Shown here: one piece after another, positions 53,658 through 62,786 of the stretch
Numbering within the stretch: position 1 is the first letter of the stretch
Layout: each line of letters opens with the position of its first letter
NCBI GenBank assembly: GCA_963725415.1
Contig: CAVRZY010000178.1
Location: forward strand, 24,294 to 88,293
Direction of reading: 5' to 3'
DNA from: CAVRZY01 sp963725415
Lineage (GTDB): Bacteria > Acidobacteriota > Terriglobia > Bryobacterales > Bryobacteraceae
DNA length: 64,000 nucleotides
Notes under the pieces: generated by a model
What the model was told of the DNA's origin: nothing
Database searches by the model: none
What the model saw: only the letters and a program-made list of their open reading frames with translations
Translations under genes and position numbers: made by a program

Positions 53658-54900
53658 GCAGCAGCAAGGCCAGCGTCAGCAGGATGCGCTTCAAACCCAA
53701 GTCGCGGCCGTCGGGATGAAACCATTCGGTGGGCGTATGGGCCCCGCCACCCTGGCCTCCGGCCCCGATGGCCACGGCGGGCAACCCCATCGACAGGGGG
53801 ATGTTGGCGTCGGTGGAGGCCGAGTCCAGGCGCGGGCGGATGCCCAGGTGAGCGTCCACGGCCCGGAGAAAAACCATCAGCGGCGCCTCCTCCGCCAGCC
53901 GCCCGCCGGGCCTCCAACCGATCTCCTTGATCTTGGCGCTGAGCTTTCCCCCAGTGGCACGCTGGTTTTCAATCTCCCGCGCCCGTTCCACCGCTGCGCC
54001 CAGCCACTCGACCAGTTCGTCGATTCTGCCGTTGCTCTCCGAGCGGACATCCACCTTGCCGCGCGCCATAGCGGGGATAGAATTGACGCTGGAACCGCCT
54101 TCAACGGTGCCGAAGTTGAAGGAGGACCGAGGCCCGTTGCCGCCTGCCGATCCGTTCGGACACTTTTCCGAGAGCAGGGCGATGGCCCGTGCCAGGGCGT
54201 GCACCGGGTTGCCGTTGCCGTAATCGTTCCAACTGTGCCCGCCGGGCCCGGTGAAGGTCACCTCGAAGCGCCGGCTGGCCAGCCCCTGGTTGGTGATGCG
54301 ATCGGTGCCGGCGCCATCCAGTACCAGGAAGCTCCGAATCCTCTCGCGGAGCGGGGACCGCTCGCACAGGTAGCGCATGCCGCTCAGGTTGCCCTCGCCT
54401 TCTTCGCCCACGTTGGCCACCAGGACCAACGCGGATCGCGTGTCTTCAATGGCGGGTGACGATTTCATCGCGCGAGCGACCCCCAGCAGCGCCGCCAGCC
54501 CGGCCCCGTTGTCGGAAACGCCCGGCCCGCACAACTTGCCGTCCGGCTCGACCAGGATCTCCTCTTTGCTCCGGGGGGCCAGGACCGTGTCCAGATGGGC
54601 TGTCAGCGCCACCAGCGGCGCTTCCGGGCCGCCCTCCGGCTCGAGCCGGGCGATCACGTTGCCGGCCCGGTCGATTTCGACATCGCAGCCCAGAGTTTCG
54701 AACTGTCCGGCCATCCACTGTGCCCGGTTCTGCTCCAAGAACGTCGGCGCGGGGATGCGGCAGAGCTGGAGGTGCTGCTCGTTGATCCACTGTTTTTCCC
54801 GCGTGAACCACTGCAAACACTCCCGCACCCCCCTGGCCCGCGCCAGTTCATCGATCGATGCGAACCCCGCCAAGGCGGCCCCAGGGGTCATTTGGTTCAC
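53629..54900 (-). CDS. M20 family metallopeptidase
   Basis: A 423-residue zinc peptidase starting at GTG 54898-54900 (ATG 54891 possible). Metal-binding LTAHLDTVLAP, CGPGVSDNGAGLAALLG, general base in VANVGEEGEGNL, dimerisation lid FTGPGGHSWNDYGNGNPV, and the closing HTPTEWFH. It resembles peptidase T-like di- or tripeptidases. Its last residues come from the inverted repeat. Confidence 0.88.
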   Translation of the reverse strand: MNQMTPGAALAGFASIDELARARGVRECLQWFTREKQWINEQHLQLCRIPAPTFLEQNRAQWMAGQFETLGCDVEIDRAGNVIARLEPEGGPEAPLVALTAHLDTVLAPRSKEEILVEPDGKLCGPGVSDNGAGLAALLGVARAMKSSPAIEDTRSALVLVANVGEEGEGNLSGMRYLCERSPLRERIRSFLVLDGAGTDRITNQGLASRRFEVTFTGPGGHSWNDYGNGNPVHALARAIALLSEKCPNGSAGGNGPRSSFNFGTVEGGSSVNSIPAMARGKVDVRSESNGRIDELVEWLGAAVERAREIENQRATGGKLSAKIKEIGWRPGGRLAEEAPLMVFLRAVDAHLGIRPRLDSASTDANIPLSMGLPAVAIGAGGQGGGAHTPTEWFHPDGRDLGLKRILLTLALLLREVSRQDAK

Positions 54901-54955
54901 AGTGTAGCGCGATCCACTTCACCGCCACCACCAACAGATGCTGGCTGAGGCATTA

Positions 54956-57189
54956 TCATCGAGAAGCCTTCTCTAGTTCGGCCGCCGCGGACTCGACCAG
55001 CGCCGTCTCGTCGGCCAGAATCTTGCTCACCCGAACGATTTGCGCCTCGGCCTCCTGCCACTGTTTCTGCTCGATGGCCTCGCGCACCCCTGGAATGGTC
55101 TTGGCGCTGTAGCCCGTATAGATCCCCGGCGCGTAGATCTGATGCTTGAACCAGGGCCGCCCGGCAGGCCCGCCGGATCGGTGAGCCTCCGCTCGCTCTG
55201 GATCAGCTTCTGATTGACGGACTCGACCGACTGGAAGGAAGCGCGAGCCGCCGCCTTCTCGTAGCGCTCCGCACTGCGCGCCAGCGCGTCTACGGCGTTT
55301 TCCAGCGGCGCAAAGTTCAGGTGAGGCGGAACCGGCTCGACCGCCGGCGGCACAAAAGTCTTCTTCGGATCCGCCGTGGCTTTGAAGACTCCCTCTTCGA
55401 TCTGCCGGTTGCGCTCCTGGACTTCCGCCCGCTTGTCGTTCACCAGCTTCTCGAGCTCGCCCATGTATCGCCGAACCGTGTCGGCCAGGCCGGTGAAGTC
55501 GAACGGCAGAAGTTCCGCATTCGCCAGGCGCATCACGGCTGTTCCGACCGTCTGCGCCAGCGCCCGTCCGTAGCGAAAATCCGTGTCGGCAAAATGCATG
55601 TACCAGTAAAAGTCGTCGTAGATGGAATGGTAGATGCCGCTGCCGTCCTCCCCGCCAAAGCCCAGGTTCAGCGAGGCGATCCCCAGGTGATCGACGAAAG
55701 CCGAATAGTCGGACCCGCAACCCAACGCCCCGACCCGCAGGTCCGGCCGTTGGCGCAGTTCCTGGCGATCCGGCGGGGCGGCCGCGATGCGCGCCAACTG
55801 GCTGCGCTTCCACACCGTCATCTTGGTTTCGGGGTCCTCGATGTCGCGCGCCACCCCGTTGATGAATTTCTCCAGAGTGTGGGAGCCTTGCAGCATCAGG
55901 AACCCCCGCCCGTTCGAGTCGGTGTTGACGTAGGCCACAGCGTGCCGCTGTAAATCGCCGGCATGCGCCTCGGCCCACTCGGTCGAACCCAGCAAAGCCG
56001 GTTCCTCCGCGTCCCAGGCGCAGTAAATCAGCGTGCGCTTGGGTCGCCAGCCCTGCTTGAGCAGCTCGCTGAACCCGCGCGCTTCTTCCATCAAAGCGCT
56101 CACGCCGGTGGCCGGATCGTCCGCTCCGTTCACCCAGGCGTCGTGGTGATTGCCGCGGACGATCCACTCATCCGGATAGGTCGAGCCGGGAATCCGGGCG
56201 ATAACGTCGTAGGCCGTTTTCAGATCCCAGTTCGACTTCACCTTCAGATGCACCTTGGCCGGACCGGGGCCCACGTGGTAGGTGATCGGAAGAGCCCCGC
56301 GCCAGTTCATCGGCGCCACCGGCCCCTTCAGCGCCGCCAGCAGCGGCTGCGCATCGCCATAAGAGAGGGGCAGGACGGGAATCCTCGCAATGGTCTTGGC
56401 TTCCTGGAGCGAAAGGCGCTTCGCCCCCGGCGTCGCCCCCACGCCCGGAGTCAGCGGATCGCCGGGATACAGCGGCATATCCAGCAAGCTGCCGCGCTGC
56501 ACGCCATCGCGCGGGCGATACGGCCCCTGCGGAAACACGTCACCTTGGAAGTAACCATCGTCGCGAGGATCCGAGTAGATCAGGCAGCCCACCGCGCCGT
56601 GTTCAGCCGCCACCTTGGGCTTGATCCCGCGCCAGGAAGCGCCGTAGCGCGCGATCACGATCGCCCCCTTCACCGAAATGCCTAACCGCTCGAGCTGCTC
56701 GTAATCCTCCGGCATGCCATAGTTGACGTAGACCAGCGGCCCGGTGACGTCACCATCGGCCGAAAAGGCGTTGTAAGTCGGAAGCTGCTCGCTCTGCTGG
56801 TTCGAGGTGGGATCCTCGGCCACGGCTGGCTCCTGGAGTGTGGCGACAAATCGAACCGGCTCGACCAGCTCGACCAGACGCTCCTTGGGCGTCGGGAACA
56901 GGACCTCGAAGCTCTCGATGCGCGCCTCCAGGCCCCACTCCTGGAACTTGGACAGTATCCACTGGGCGTTGTCCTTGTCATAGGGCGAGCCGACGTGATG
57001 CGGGCGCGCCGAGAGCCGCTGCACGTAGGCCCGCAGATTCTCGGGGCTCGGAATGGCGCGAAACTTCGCCTCCCACTCGCGCTGGATGCGCGCCGCCTCA
57101 GCCGAATAACCGCGCAGCGGCGCCGGTCCCTCCCCCCGCAAAAGAAACGCTGTCAAACCCATGAAGACTACTTGTCCGAGACGACGCAT
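54956..57189 (-). CDS. M28 family peptidase (glutamate carboxypeptidase II-like), frame broken once
   Basis: About 744 residues after repair, with signal peptide (LGQVVFMGLTAFLLRGEG). A PA domain (about 115-340), then the M28 catalytic domain: VRGNHHDAWVNGADDPATG, CAWDAEEPALLGSTEW, VAYVNTDSNGRG and SGIYHSIYDDFYWY supply the zinc ligands His, Asp, Glu, Asp and His. A transferrin-receptor-like dimerisation domain ends with RPWFKHQIYAPGIYTGY. One base is missing in the CCC at 55160-55162 (plus strand). Known relatives release C-terminal Glu or other residues. Confidence 0.9.
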
Positions 57190-57242
57190 GAAGACCCCCG
57201 AAGTAACTCATGATACCGGTTCTGCCTCCGTAGGGCGGCCCC

Positions 57243-57337
57243 CAAATTCTGGGACAGACGGATCTGTCCCAGCGACTACCGGGTTGGCGTTCTCCTCGGA
57301 CGCATAGTCGTGGACAGATCCGTCTGTCCCCGAATTT
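57243..57337. repeat. Palindromic repeat, family A variant
   Basis: Arms of about 26 nt, AAATTCTGGGACAGACGGAT... (57243-57268) and the complement of AAATTCGGGGACAGACGGAT... (about 57312-57337), 25 of 26 identical, joined by about 43 bases. The left arm itself holds GGGACAGA/TCTGTCCC. It lies upstream of the M28 gene in the gap 57190-57392. Confidence 0.7.
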
Positions 57338-57392
57338 GCCATAACACTATGCGCACCCGGTTCCTGGAGCGCGGTCCCGACGAAGGAGGTCC

Positions 57393-58367
57393 CTAATGGA
57401 AGTACAAGACCAGGGGATAGATCCGGAAATCCCGCACAATGCAGGCCCCGCATTGCATCGCGTAGCCCGGCCAGAGCCGCCGCACAACTTCAGCGACTTT
57501 CACCGGATCGTCCTCCGGCTCTTCTGTCGATATGGCCAAGCGGGGCCTGTGTTTCGAGAGGGTGTGCTGCGCCCCCCGAAGCGCCCGCTCCGTCGCCCCC
57601 TTGATGTCCATCTTGATGAAATCCACCCGTTCCAGCCCGCACTCAGCCGCCAGCTTGTCGATCGTGGTGAGAGGCACCTTGGGGATCTCCACATCCTGTC
57701 CCGGGGCGGAAGCCACGAAGGAACTCGCTGCGGAACTGCTGCGGGGGCGATGGAGTGTCAGGAAGTCGTCCTTGTCCCAGACCCCTCTTGCGTAAGCCAC
57801 CACGCGCCCGGCCGCGATCTCGCCGCCAAGATTCCGGCGGAGACATTCAACATTCTCCGGCGCGGGTTCGACCGCAATCACCAGCCGGGCCCCGGCCGAC
57901 ATTGCCTCCCGAGTGAAAAGGCCGATGTGGGCCCCGCAATCCAGGACCGTGTCACCGCGTTGCACTCCGCTCGCACCGGCCCCATAGAGCTTCACCTCCT
58001 GTTGCGCCAGTAGCGTGGGCAGTGCTTCGGCGTTACGGCCTTTGGGAATCCACCAGCGGCCGTGCGGCGTCTCCCAGAGTTCGAACCCGGCCGCATCTTC
58101 TTCCACCAGGCGCAGGCCACTCGCAATGCGCGCTGCGGCTTTGCGTTGGCGCACGTGGTTTTCTACGCCTATTGCGGCCTGCGACATGGGACAGGTCGGG
58201 CTGCGCCCGATGATTGCGAGGCCATAAGCGACGAGGGGCGGATGAAGGTACGCCGCAGAATAGTAGACCGCGTTAGCCAGTACGATCAGAATGACCAGAA
58301 TCCAAACGGCGCGAGTCAACCTGATAGCTGAAGATCGGCTTCGTTGGCCCATAGCTGCGTCTGGCAC
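57393..58367 (-). CDS. FkbM family methyltransferase, membrane-anchored
   Basis: A 324-residue protein from GTG 58365-58367 (GGAGAG nine bases upstream), with one N-terminal helix (AVWILVILIVLANAVYYSAA). SAM-binding core: VLDCGAHIGLFTREA, VIAVEPAPENVECLRRNL; FkbM signature VDFIKMDIKGATERAL. FkbM enzymes O-methylate sugars or polyketides. It lies directly after the GarR-like gene, so probably co-transcribed. The donor substrate is unknown. Confidence 0.85.
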   Translation of the reverse strand: MPDAAMGQRSRSSAIRLTRAVWILVILIVLANAVYYSAAYLHPPLVAYGLAIIGRSPTCPMSQAAIGVENHVRQRKAAARIASGLRLVEEDAAGFELWETPHGRWWIPKGRNAEALPTLLAQQEVKLYGAGASGVQRGDTVLDCGAHIGLFTREAMSAGARLVIAVEPAPENVECLRRNLGGEIAAGRVVAYARGVWDKDDFLTLHRPRSSSAASSFVASAPGQDVEIPKVPLTTIDKLAAECGLERVDFIKMDIKGATERALRGAQHTLSKHRPRLAISTEEPEDDPVKVAEVVRRLWPGYAMQCGACIVRDFRIYPLVLYFH

Positions 58368-58368
58368 T

Positions 58369-59266
58369 CTACTGTTCTCTCCGGATCTCCACCTGCGCCA
58401 GTTTCTCCGTGAACGTCACGATGCCCGAGTGGTCCCAGTCGCCTTTGCCGTCGTTGATGAGCGCCACCAGCGCCTGCTGCACCAGGCTGGTATAGGGCAG
58501 CGGCACCTTCAGCGCCTCCGCCGCCTGGAGCGCGTTGCGCAGGTCCTTCTGGTGCAGCCGGATGCGGAAGCCCGGCTTGAAGTTCCGGCTGATCACCATG
58601 GGCGCTTTCACGTTCAGCACCGTCGAGCCGGCCAGCCCGCCTTTCACCGCGTTGAAAACCACCTCGGGATTGAGCCCGGCCTTGGTGGCCAGCGCCAGGG
58701 CCTCGCCCATGGCCGCGATGTTGCAGGCCACCATGATCTGGTTGGCCAGCTTGGTGGTGTTGCCCGCGCCCACCGGGCCGGTGAGCGTAACGCTCGTCCC
58801 CATGGCCTTCAGCAACGGCAGGACCTTTTCGAAGGTCTCGGCTTTGCCTCCCACCATGATGGCCAGCGTGGCGTCGATGGCTTTGGGCTCGCCGCCCGAG
58901 ACCGGCGCGTCCAGAAACTCGATGCCCTTTTCGACGCAGGCGGCGCCCACTTTCTGGGCCACCAGCGGGCTGATCGAGTCTCATATCAACCACGATGGCG
59001 CCGGGCTTGGCGCCCTCCAACACGCCTTCGGACCCAAGCATCACTTTCTCGACATCCGGGCCGTCCGGCAGCATCGTAATAATGATCTCCGAGCGTGCCG
59101 CCACGTCCTTCGAGGAAGCGCCGCGCGCCGCCCCCGCCGCCACCAGCTCTTCCACCGGCGCCGGCACGATGTCATAGACCACCAGGCTGTGCCCGGCCTT
59201 CAGAAGATTCCTGGACATCGGTTTGCCCATGATGCCCAGGCCGATGAAGCCGATTGTGCAAGACAT
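58369..59266 (-). CDS. GarR/HIBADH-like NAD(P)-dependent reductase, frame broken once
   Basis: About 298 residues after repair. ATG 59264-59266 has AGGAG seven bases upstream. Rossmann GFIGLGIMGKPMSRNLLKAG; substrate loop DAPVSGGEPKAIDATLAIM; catalytic Lys in GAGNTTKLANQIM. This pattern fits 2-hydroxy-3-oxopropionate reductases. The break is one extra base at 58978-58983 after VVDM; the expected SSISPLVAQKVG follows in the other frame. Confidence 0.87.
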
Positions 59267-59287
59267 ACCAGTACTCCTTTCCAAAGA

Positions 59288-59340
59288 GCTTGTAGCTCGT
59301 AGCTTGTGGGCCACCACAAGCCACAGGCTACTGGCTACAG
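59288..59340. repeat. Imperfect palindromic repeat AGCYTGTAGC
   Basis: Left arm AGCTTGTAGCTCGTAGCTTG (from 59289) and right arm complement AGCCTGTAGCCAGTAGCCTG (to 59340). The minus-strand stop TAG of the large flavoprotein (59335-59337) lies within the right arm. Confidence 0.6.
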
Positions 59341-61958
59341 GCTTCCCCGCAAATAAGCATCGATTTCCCGTGCCCCGCGCGCGCCCTCGGCCACGGCCTG
59401 TACCACCGTGGTCCCGCCATTGATAATGTCGCCGGCAGCGAACACGCCGGGGCGCGAGGTTTCCAGCGTCCCTTCGCGCGTCCACAACAGCCCGCGGCTG
59501 GTGAAGCGCAGGCCCGGCAACGCCTGCTTGAGTTCCTCGCTGACCTGCTGGCCGATGGCCTCGATCACCAAATCGGCGGGAAGCACATGCTCGGATCCCG
59601 GGATCGGCTGCGGGGTGCGGCGACCGTCCGGCCCCGGCGGTCCGAGCCGCGTGCGCACCACCTTCAACCCCGCCAGCCCGCCCTCCGCATCTAAAACATA
59701 TTCGACCGGCTGCGTGAGGATGAGGAAGTTGACGCCCGCGCGGATGGCCTGATCGCGCTCCTCCGGCCAGGCCGGCATTTCGACGAAGGAGCGCCGGTAG
59801 ACGATCGAGACGTCGCTCGCCCCGGCGCGCTTGGCCGAAAGCGCCGCATCGATGGCCGTGTTGCCGCCACCCAGCACCAGCACGGTGCCGGAAACCTCCG
59901 CGCCGCCTCTCATGCCGGACAGGAACTCCAGCGCCCCGGCCACTCCCGACTTGGGCTTGACCGAACCCGGCAGCGGAACCGACTCGCTCAGCCCCAGCGC
60001 CACCAGCACGGCGTCGAAGCCCTCCTCCAGGACATCGTCCAGGCTGTAATCGGCGTCCAGCCGCACGTATTGGCGATGCGACACTACGCCGCTCGAAGCC
60101 AGCACGTCGTGGATCTCGCGGTGGATGACAAAGTCCGGCAGCCGCTCGGCGGGAATCGTAGCCTGAGCGGTTCCGCCCAGCGCGGCCCCGCGGTCCAGCA
60201 GCGTCACCTCGTGGCCGTAGGAAGCCAGCGCCGCCGCGGCCGAAATCCCGGCCGCGCCCGCGCCCAGCACCGCCACACGCTTCCCGGTGGCGCTTCGGGC
60301 CGGCCGGGCTCCGCCGCCCACCCCTCCTCGACCGCCTTGCGGCTCACCCAGCGCTGCAAGTGGCGAATCGGTATGCTCGAACCATAGTGCTGGTTGATGC
60401 AGGCGGCCTCGCACTGCGTCTCGGCCGGGCAGACGTAGCCGCACACCGCGGCCAGCACGTTGGCCTCCCGCAGCGTCTCGTAAGCGGCGCGGAAGCGGCC
60501 CGCGGCGATGTGGCCCACGAACTTGGGGATGTTAACCCGTGCCGGGCAACCGGTCACGCAGGTCGGATCGTTGCACTGCCGGCAGGTCTTGGCCATCTCC
60601 AGAATGGTGTCCAGCGCCTCGGCGCGCCCCGCTTTGTAGATCGGCTCGTAGATCTCCGCGTCCCGCGGCACGCAGCCGGAGCGTCCCCCGTCGCGCATGA
60701 TCTGCGTGCAGGCCGAACAGGCCACGCACACGCGCAGCGGGTCGAGCCGCCCGCGCTCGGCCAGATCGCGGGCAAAATCCGGATAGGCGAATGCCATGCG
60801 CCCGGCGCCCACCAGCGACACCCAGCCGTTCCGTACCGCTGCCGCAGCCACGTGCGGGAACAACTGCCGCAGCCAGGAGTATCCGCCGCCGATCACCGCC
60901 ATTCCCGGACACGCCGCCTGGATCTGCCGCACGATCCCGACGAATCGCTCCACCCCGGCCAGCGGCGACTCGGGCGGCATTGGCGCCCCCGCTACCGGCA
61001 GATCGAACGGCCGGTTCACGTGCGGGTTGAAGTATGGATTGCCGATGGTGATGTTGACCAGCGGGGCGCCCTGCGACTGGAGGAACCGCACCAGCTCGAT
61101 CGGCTCGCGGAGGTCCGGCTTGGACGGATCCGTCGCATCGACCCCGAAGCCATAGGGATAGGCCATGGCGTCGTAGGCGTTCATTCGCGAGGTGACGATC
61201 AGCCTGGGCACTGCGTCACGGATCTTGGCGACGATGTTGCGGAACAAGCGGGTCCGGTTCTCGAAAGGCCCCCCGTAGACGCTGTTCTCCCGCGTAAAGG
61301 AAGCGTGCAGCTCGGAGATCAGGTAGCGGTGGCAGGCTTTAACGTCCACGGCGTCGAAGCCCGCCCGGCGCGCGCATTCGGCGGCCTCCACGTAGCGGTC
61401 CTCCAGCCGCTCCAGCTCCTCGTCGGAAATCAGCGGGTAGTCGGCCGGCAGGTTCATCGCCGGGTCCAGATACAGCGAGTGATGCGCGATGATGGGCGCC
61501 GGGTTGCGCAGCGGCCTGCTATAGCGGCCCGAATGCGTCAGTTGCAGTACCAGCATGGGCCGGTGGCGCGCCCCGAAGATTTCCAACGCCGCCTTGAGCG
61601 TCTCCTCGACCAGCGCCGCGAAGCCTCCCACCGTAGCCTCGCGAATCCAGAGCTGCCGCGGATTGGCCCGACCCTCCTCGACCACCGCCGTCGCTTCCAC
61701 CCACAGCAAGCCCGCGCCACCCGCGGCGAAGCGCCGGTAGCGGCGAAATGTCAGTTCGTCCGGAGACCCGTCGGCCTTCCCATCGCAGCCCTCCATGGGC
61801 AACACCACCAGCCGGTTGGGAAGATCCAACGACCCGGCCTTCAGCGGCTCCAGCAGCGGCGCGATGTCGTCGCTCACCGGCAGATCCAGCCCCATCTCGA
61901 CAATCTGGCGGTAAAGCTGATCCAGGCTTTGAAAGTGAAACGGTTCGTGTGCGCTCAT
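59335..61958 (-). CDS. Old-yellow-enzyme/Fe-S/GltD-like fusion oxidoreductase, frame broken once
   Basis: About 874 residues after repair. Residues about 30-400: OYE barrel with NRLVVLPMEGCDG, LQLTHSGRYSRP, DAVDVKACHRYL. A 4Fe-4S motif CVACSACTQIMRDGGRSGC follows. Then a dihydropyrimidine-dehydrogenase/GltD-like domain (CRQCNDPTCVTGCPARV, VCGYVCPAETQCEAAC), and finally an FAD/NAD(P) module (AVLGAGAAGISAAAALASYG, VLGGGNTAIDAALSA, GVFAAGDIINGGTTVVQAV). One base is missing within about 60285-60318. It should pass electrons from NAD(P)H through FAD and Fe-S centres to FMN in the barrel; substrate unknown. Confidence 0.88.
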
Positions 61959-62029
61959 GCGAATAAGCGATTATAGTCTCTCTGGAGAAGCGGGGGACAG
62001 TCTGACCCATGCCGGTGATCGCCACCCGC

Positions 62030-62094
62030 GTAATTCGGGGACTGGCGACGAATTTCGCCGTCTTTGCGAAATTCGTTGCCTGTACCCGAATTAC
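62030..62094. repeat. Nested palindromic repeat, family A copy 3
   Basis: Outer arms GTAATTCGGGGACTGGC (62030-62046) and GCCTGTACCCGAATTAC (62078-62094), with an inner AATTTCGC/GCGAAATT pair. It is just upstream of the small membrane protein gene. Confidence 0.75.
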
Positions 62095-62112
62095 CCGGTA
62101 GAAAGGTGCAAT

Positions 62113-62487
62113 GTGAAAAGCTCTACCTATCCAGCGCTGCTCTACAGCGCCCGCGTCCTCGCGATACTGTGGGCCGCCTTCTGGACCTGGTTCGGCCTGG
62201 CCTCCGGCATCGCCGAGGGATTGAGTCCGGCTGGCGTGTTGGTGCACACGGCGGTGCCCGGCCTATTCTTCGTCCTGCTACTGCTGGTGGCCTGGCGTTG
62301 GCAAGCGGTCGGCGGCATCCTGCTCGTCCTGGCCAGCCTCTCCGTCGCCGTGGCCTACCCCCTGGTCTTCCGGCGCATGCCCCTGCCAACCACTATCTTC
62401 GTCCTCCTCACCATGGCCGTCCCGCCGCTCCTGGCGGGGATCTTATTTCTGGCGCACTGGCGGTTGAACAAGTCGAAGCTCACGTAG
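62113..62487 (+). CDS. Small four-helix membrane protein
   Basis: About 124 residues from GTG 62113 with AAAGGTG upstream. Four hydrophobic stretches (ARVLAILWAAFWTWFGLASG, LVHTAVPGLFFVLLLLVAW, VGGILLVLASLSVAVAYPLV, IFVLLTMAVPPLLAGILFLA). No known motif; the family is common as DUF-type proteins. Its TAG stop (62485-62487) is part of a palindromic repeat. Divergent from the flavoprotein gene. Confidence 0.65.
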   Translation: MKSSTYPALLYSARVLAILWAAFWTWFGLASGIAEGLSPAGVLVHTAVPGLFFVLLLLVAWRWQAVGGILLVLASLSVAVAYPLVFRRMPLPTTIFVLLTMAVPPLLAGILFLAHWRLNKSKLT

Positions 62488-62505
62488 GACAGGCCCATGG
62501 CCTGT
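62484..62505. repeat. Palindromic repeat, family B copy, contains stop codon
   Basis: GTAGGACAGGCCCATGGCCTGTC: GACAGGC and GCCTGTC pair around CCATG. The TAG stop of the small membrane protein is its second to fourth base. Confidence 0.7.
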
Positions 62506-62507
62506 CA

Positions 62508-62740
62508 TCACTCGTATCTCAGCGCCACCATCGGATCGACCTTCATCGCCCGCCGCGCTGGGATGTAACTGGCCGCCAGGGCCACCGCCGCCAGCAGCAC
62601 CGAAACGCCGGCAAACGTCGAAGGCTCTGTGGGCCGCACACCGAACAGCAGGCTGGCCAGCAGCCGCGTCAGCCCGAAGGCCGCCGCCAACCCGATCAGC
62701 ACGCCCGACAGCGCCAGCGCCATCCCGCGCGGTGGGATGG
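62508..62740 (-). pseudogene. 3' fragment of an FtsX/MacB-type ABC permease
   Basis: The minus frame ends GMALALSGVLIGLAAAFGL, RLLASLLFGVRPTEPSTF and YIPARRAMKVDPMVALRYE, the exact form of the last two helices and C-terminus of MacB/FtsX-type acidobacterial permeases (normally about 800 residues). Nothing upstream continues the gene, which stops at the palindrome 62750-62773 beside the CRISPR array. It lies between two family B palindromes, so it is likely a remnant. Confidence 0.8.
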
Positions 62741-62749
62741 GGCGCAAAT

Positions 62750-62773
62750 GTAGGACAGGCACATGGCCTGTCC
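62750..62773. repeat. Palindromic repeat, family B copy
   Basis: GTAGGACAGGCACATGGCCTGTCC: GGACAGGC and GCCTGTCC form an 8-bp stem. Nearly identical to the copy at 62484 and in the same orientation, flanking the permease fragment. Confidence 0.7.
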
Positions 62774-62786
62774 GTTCTTCGCGGGT

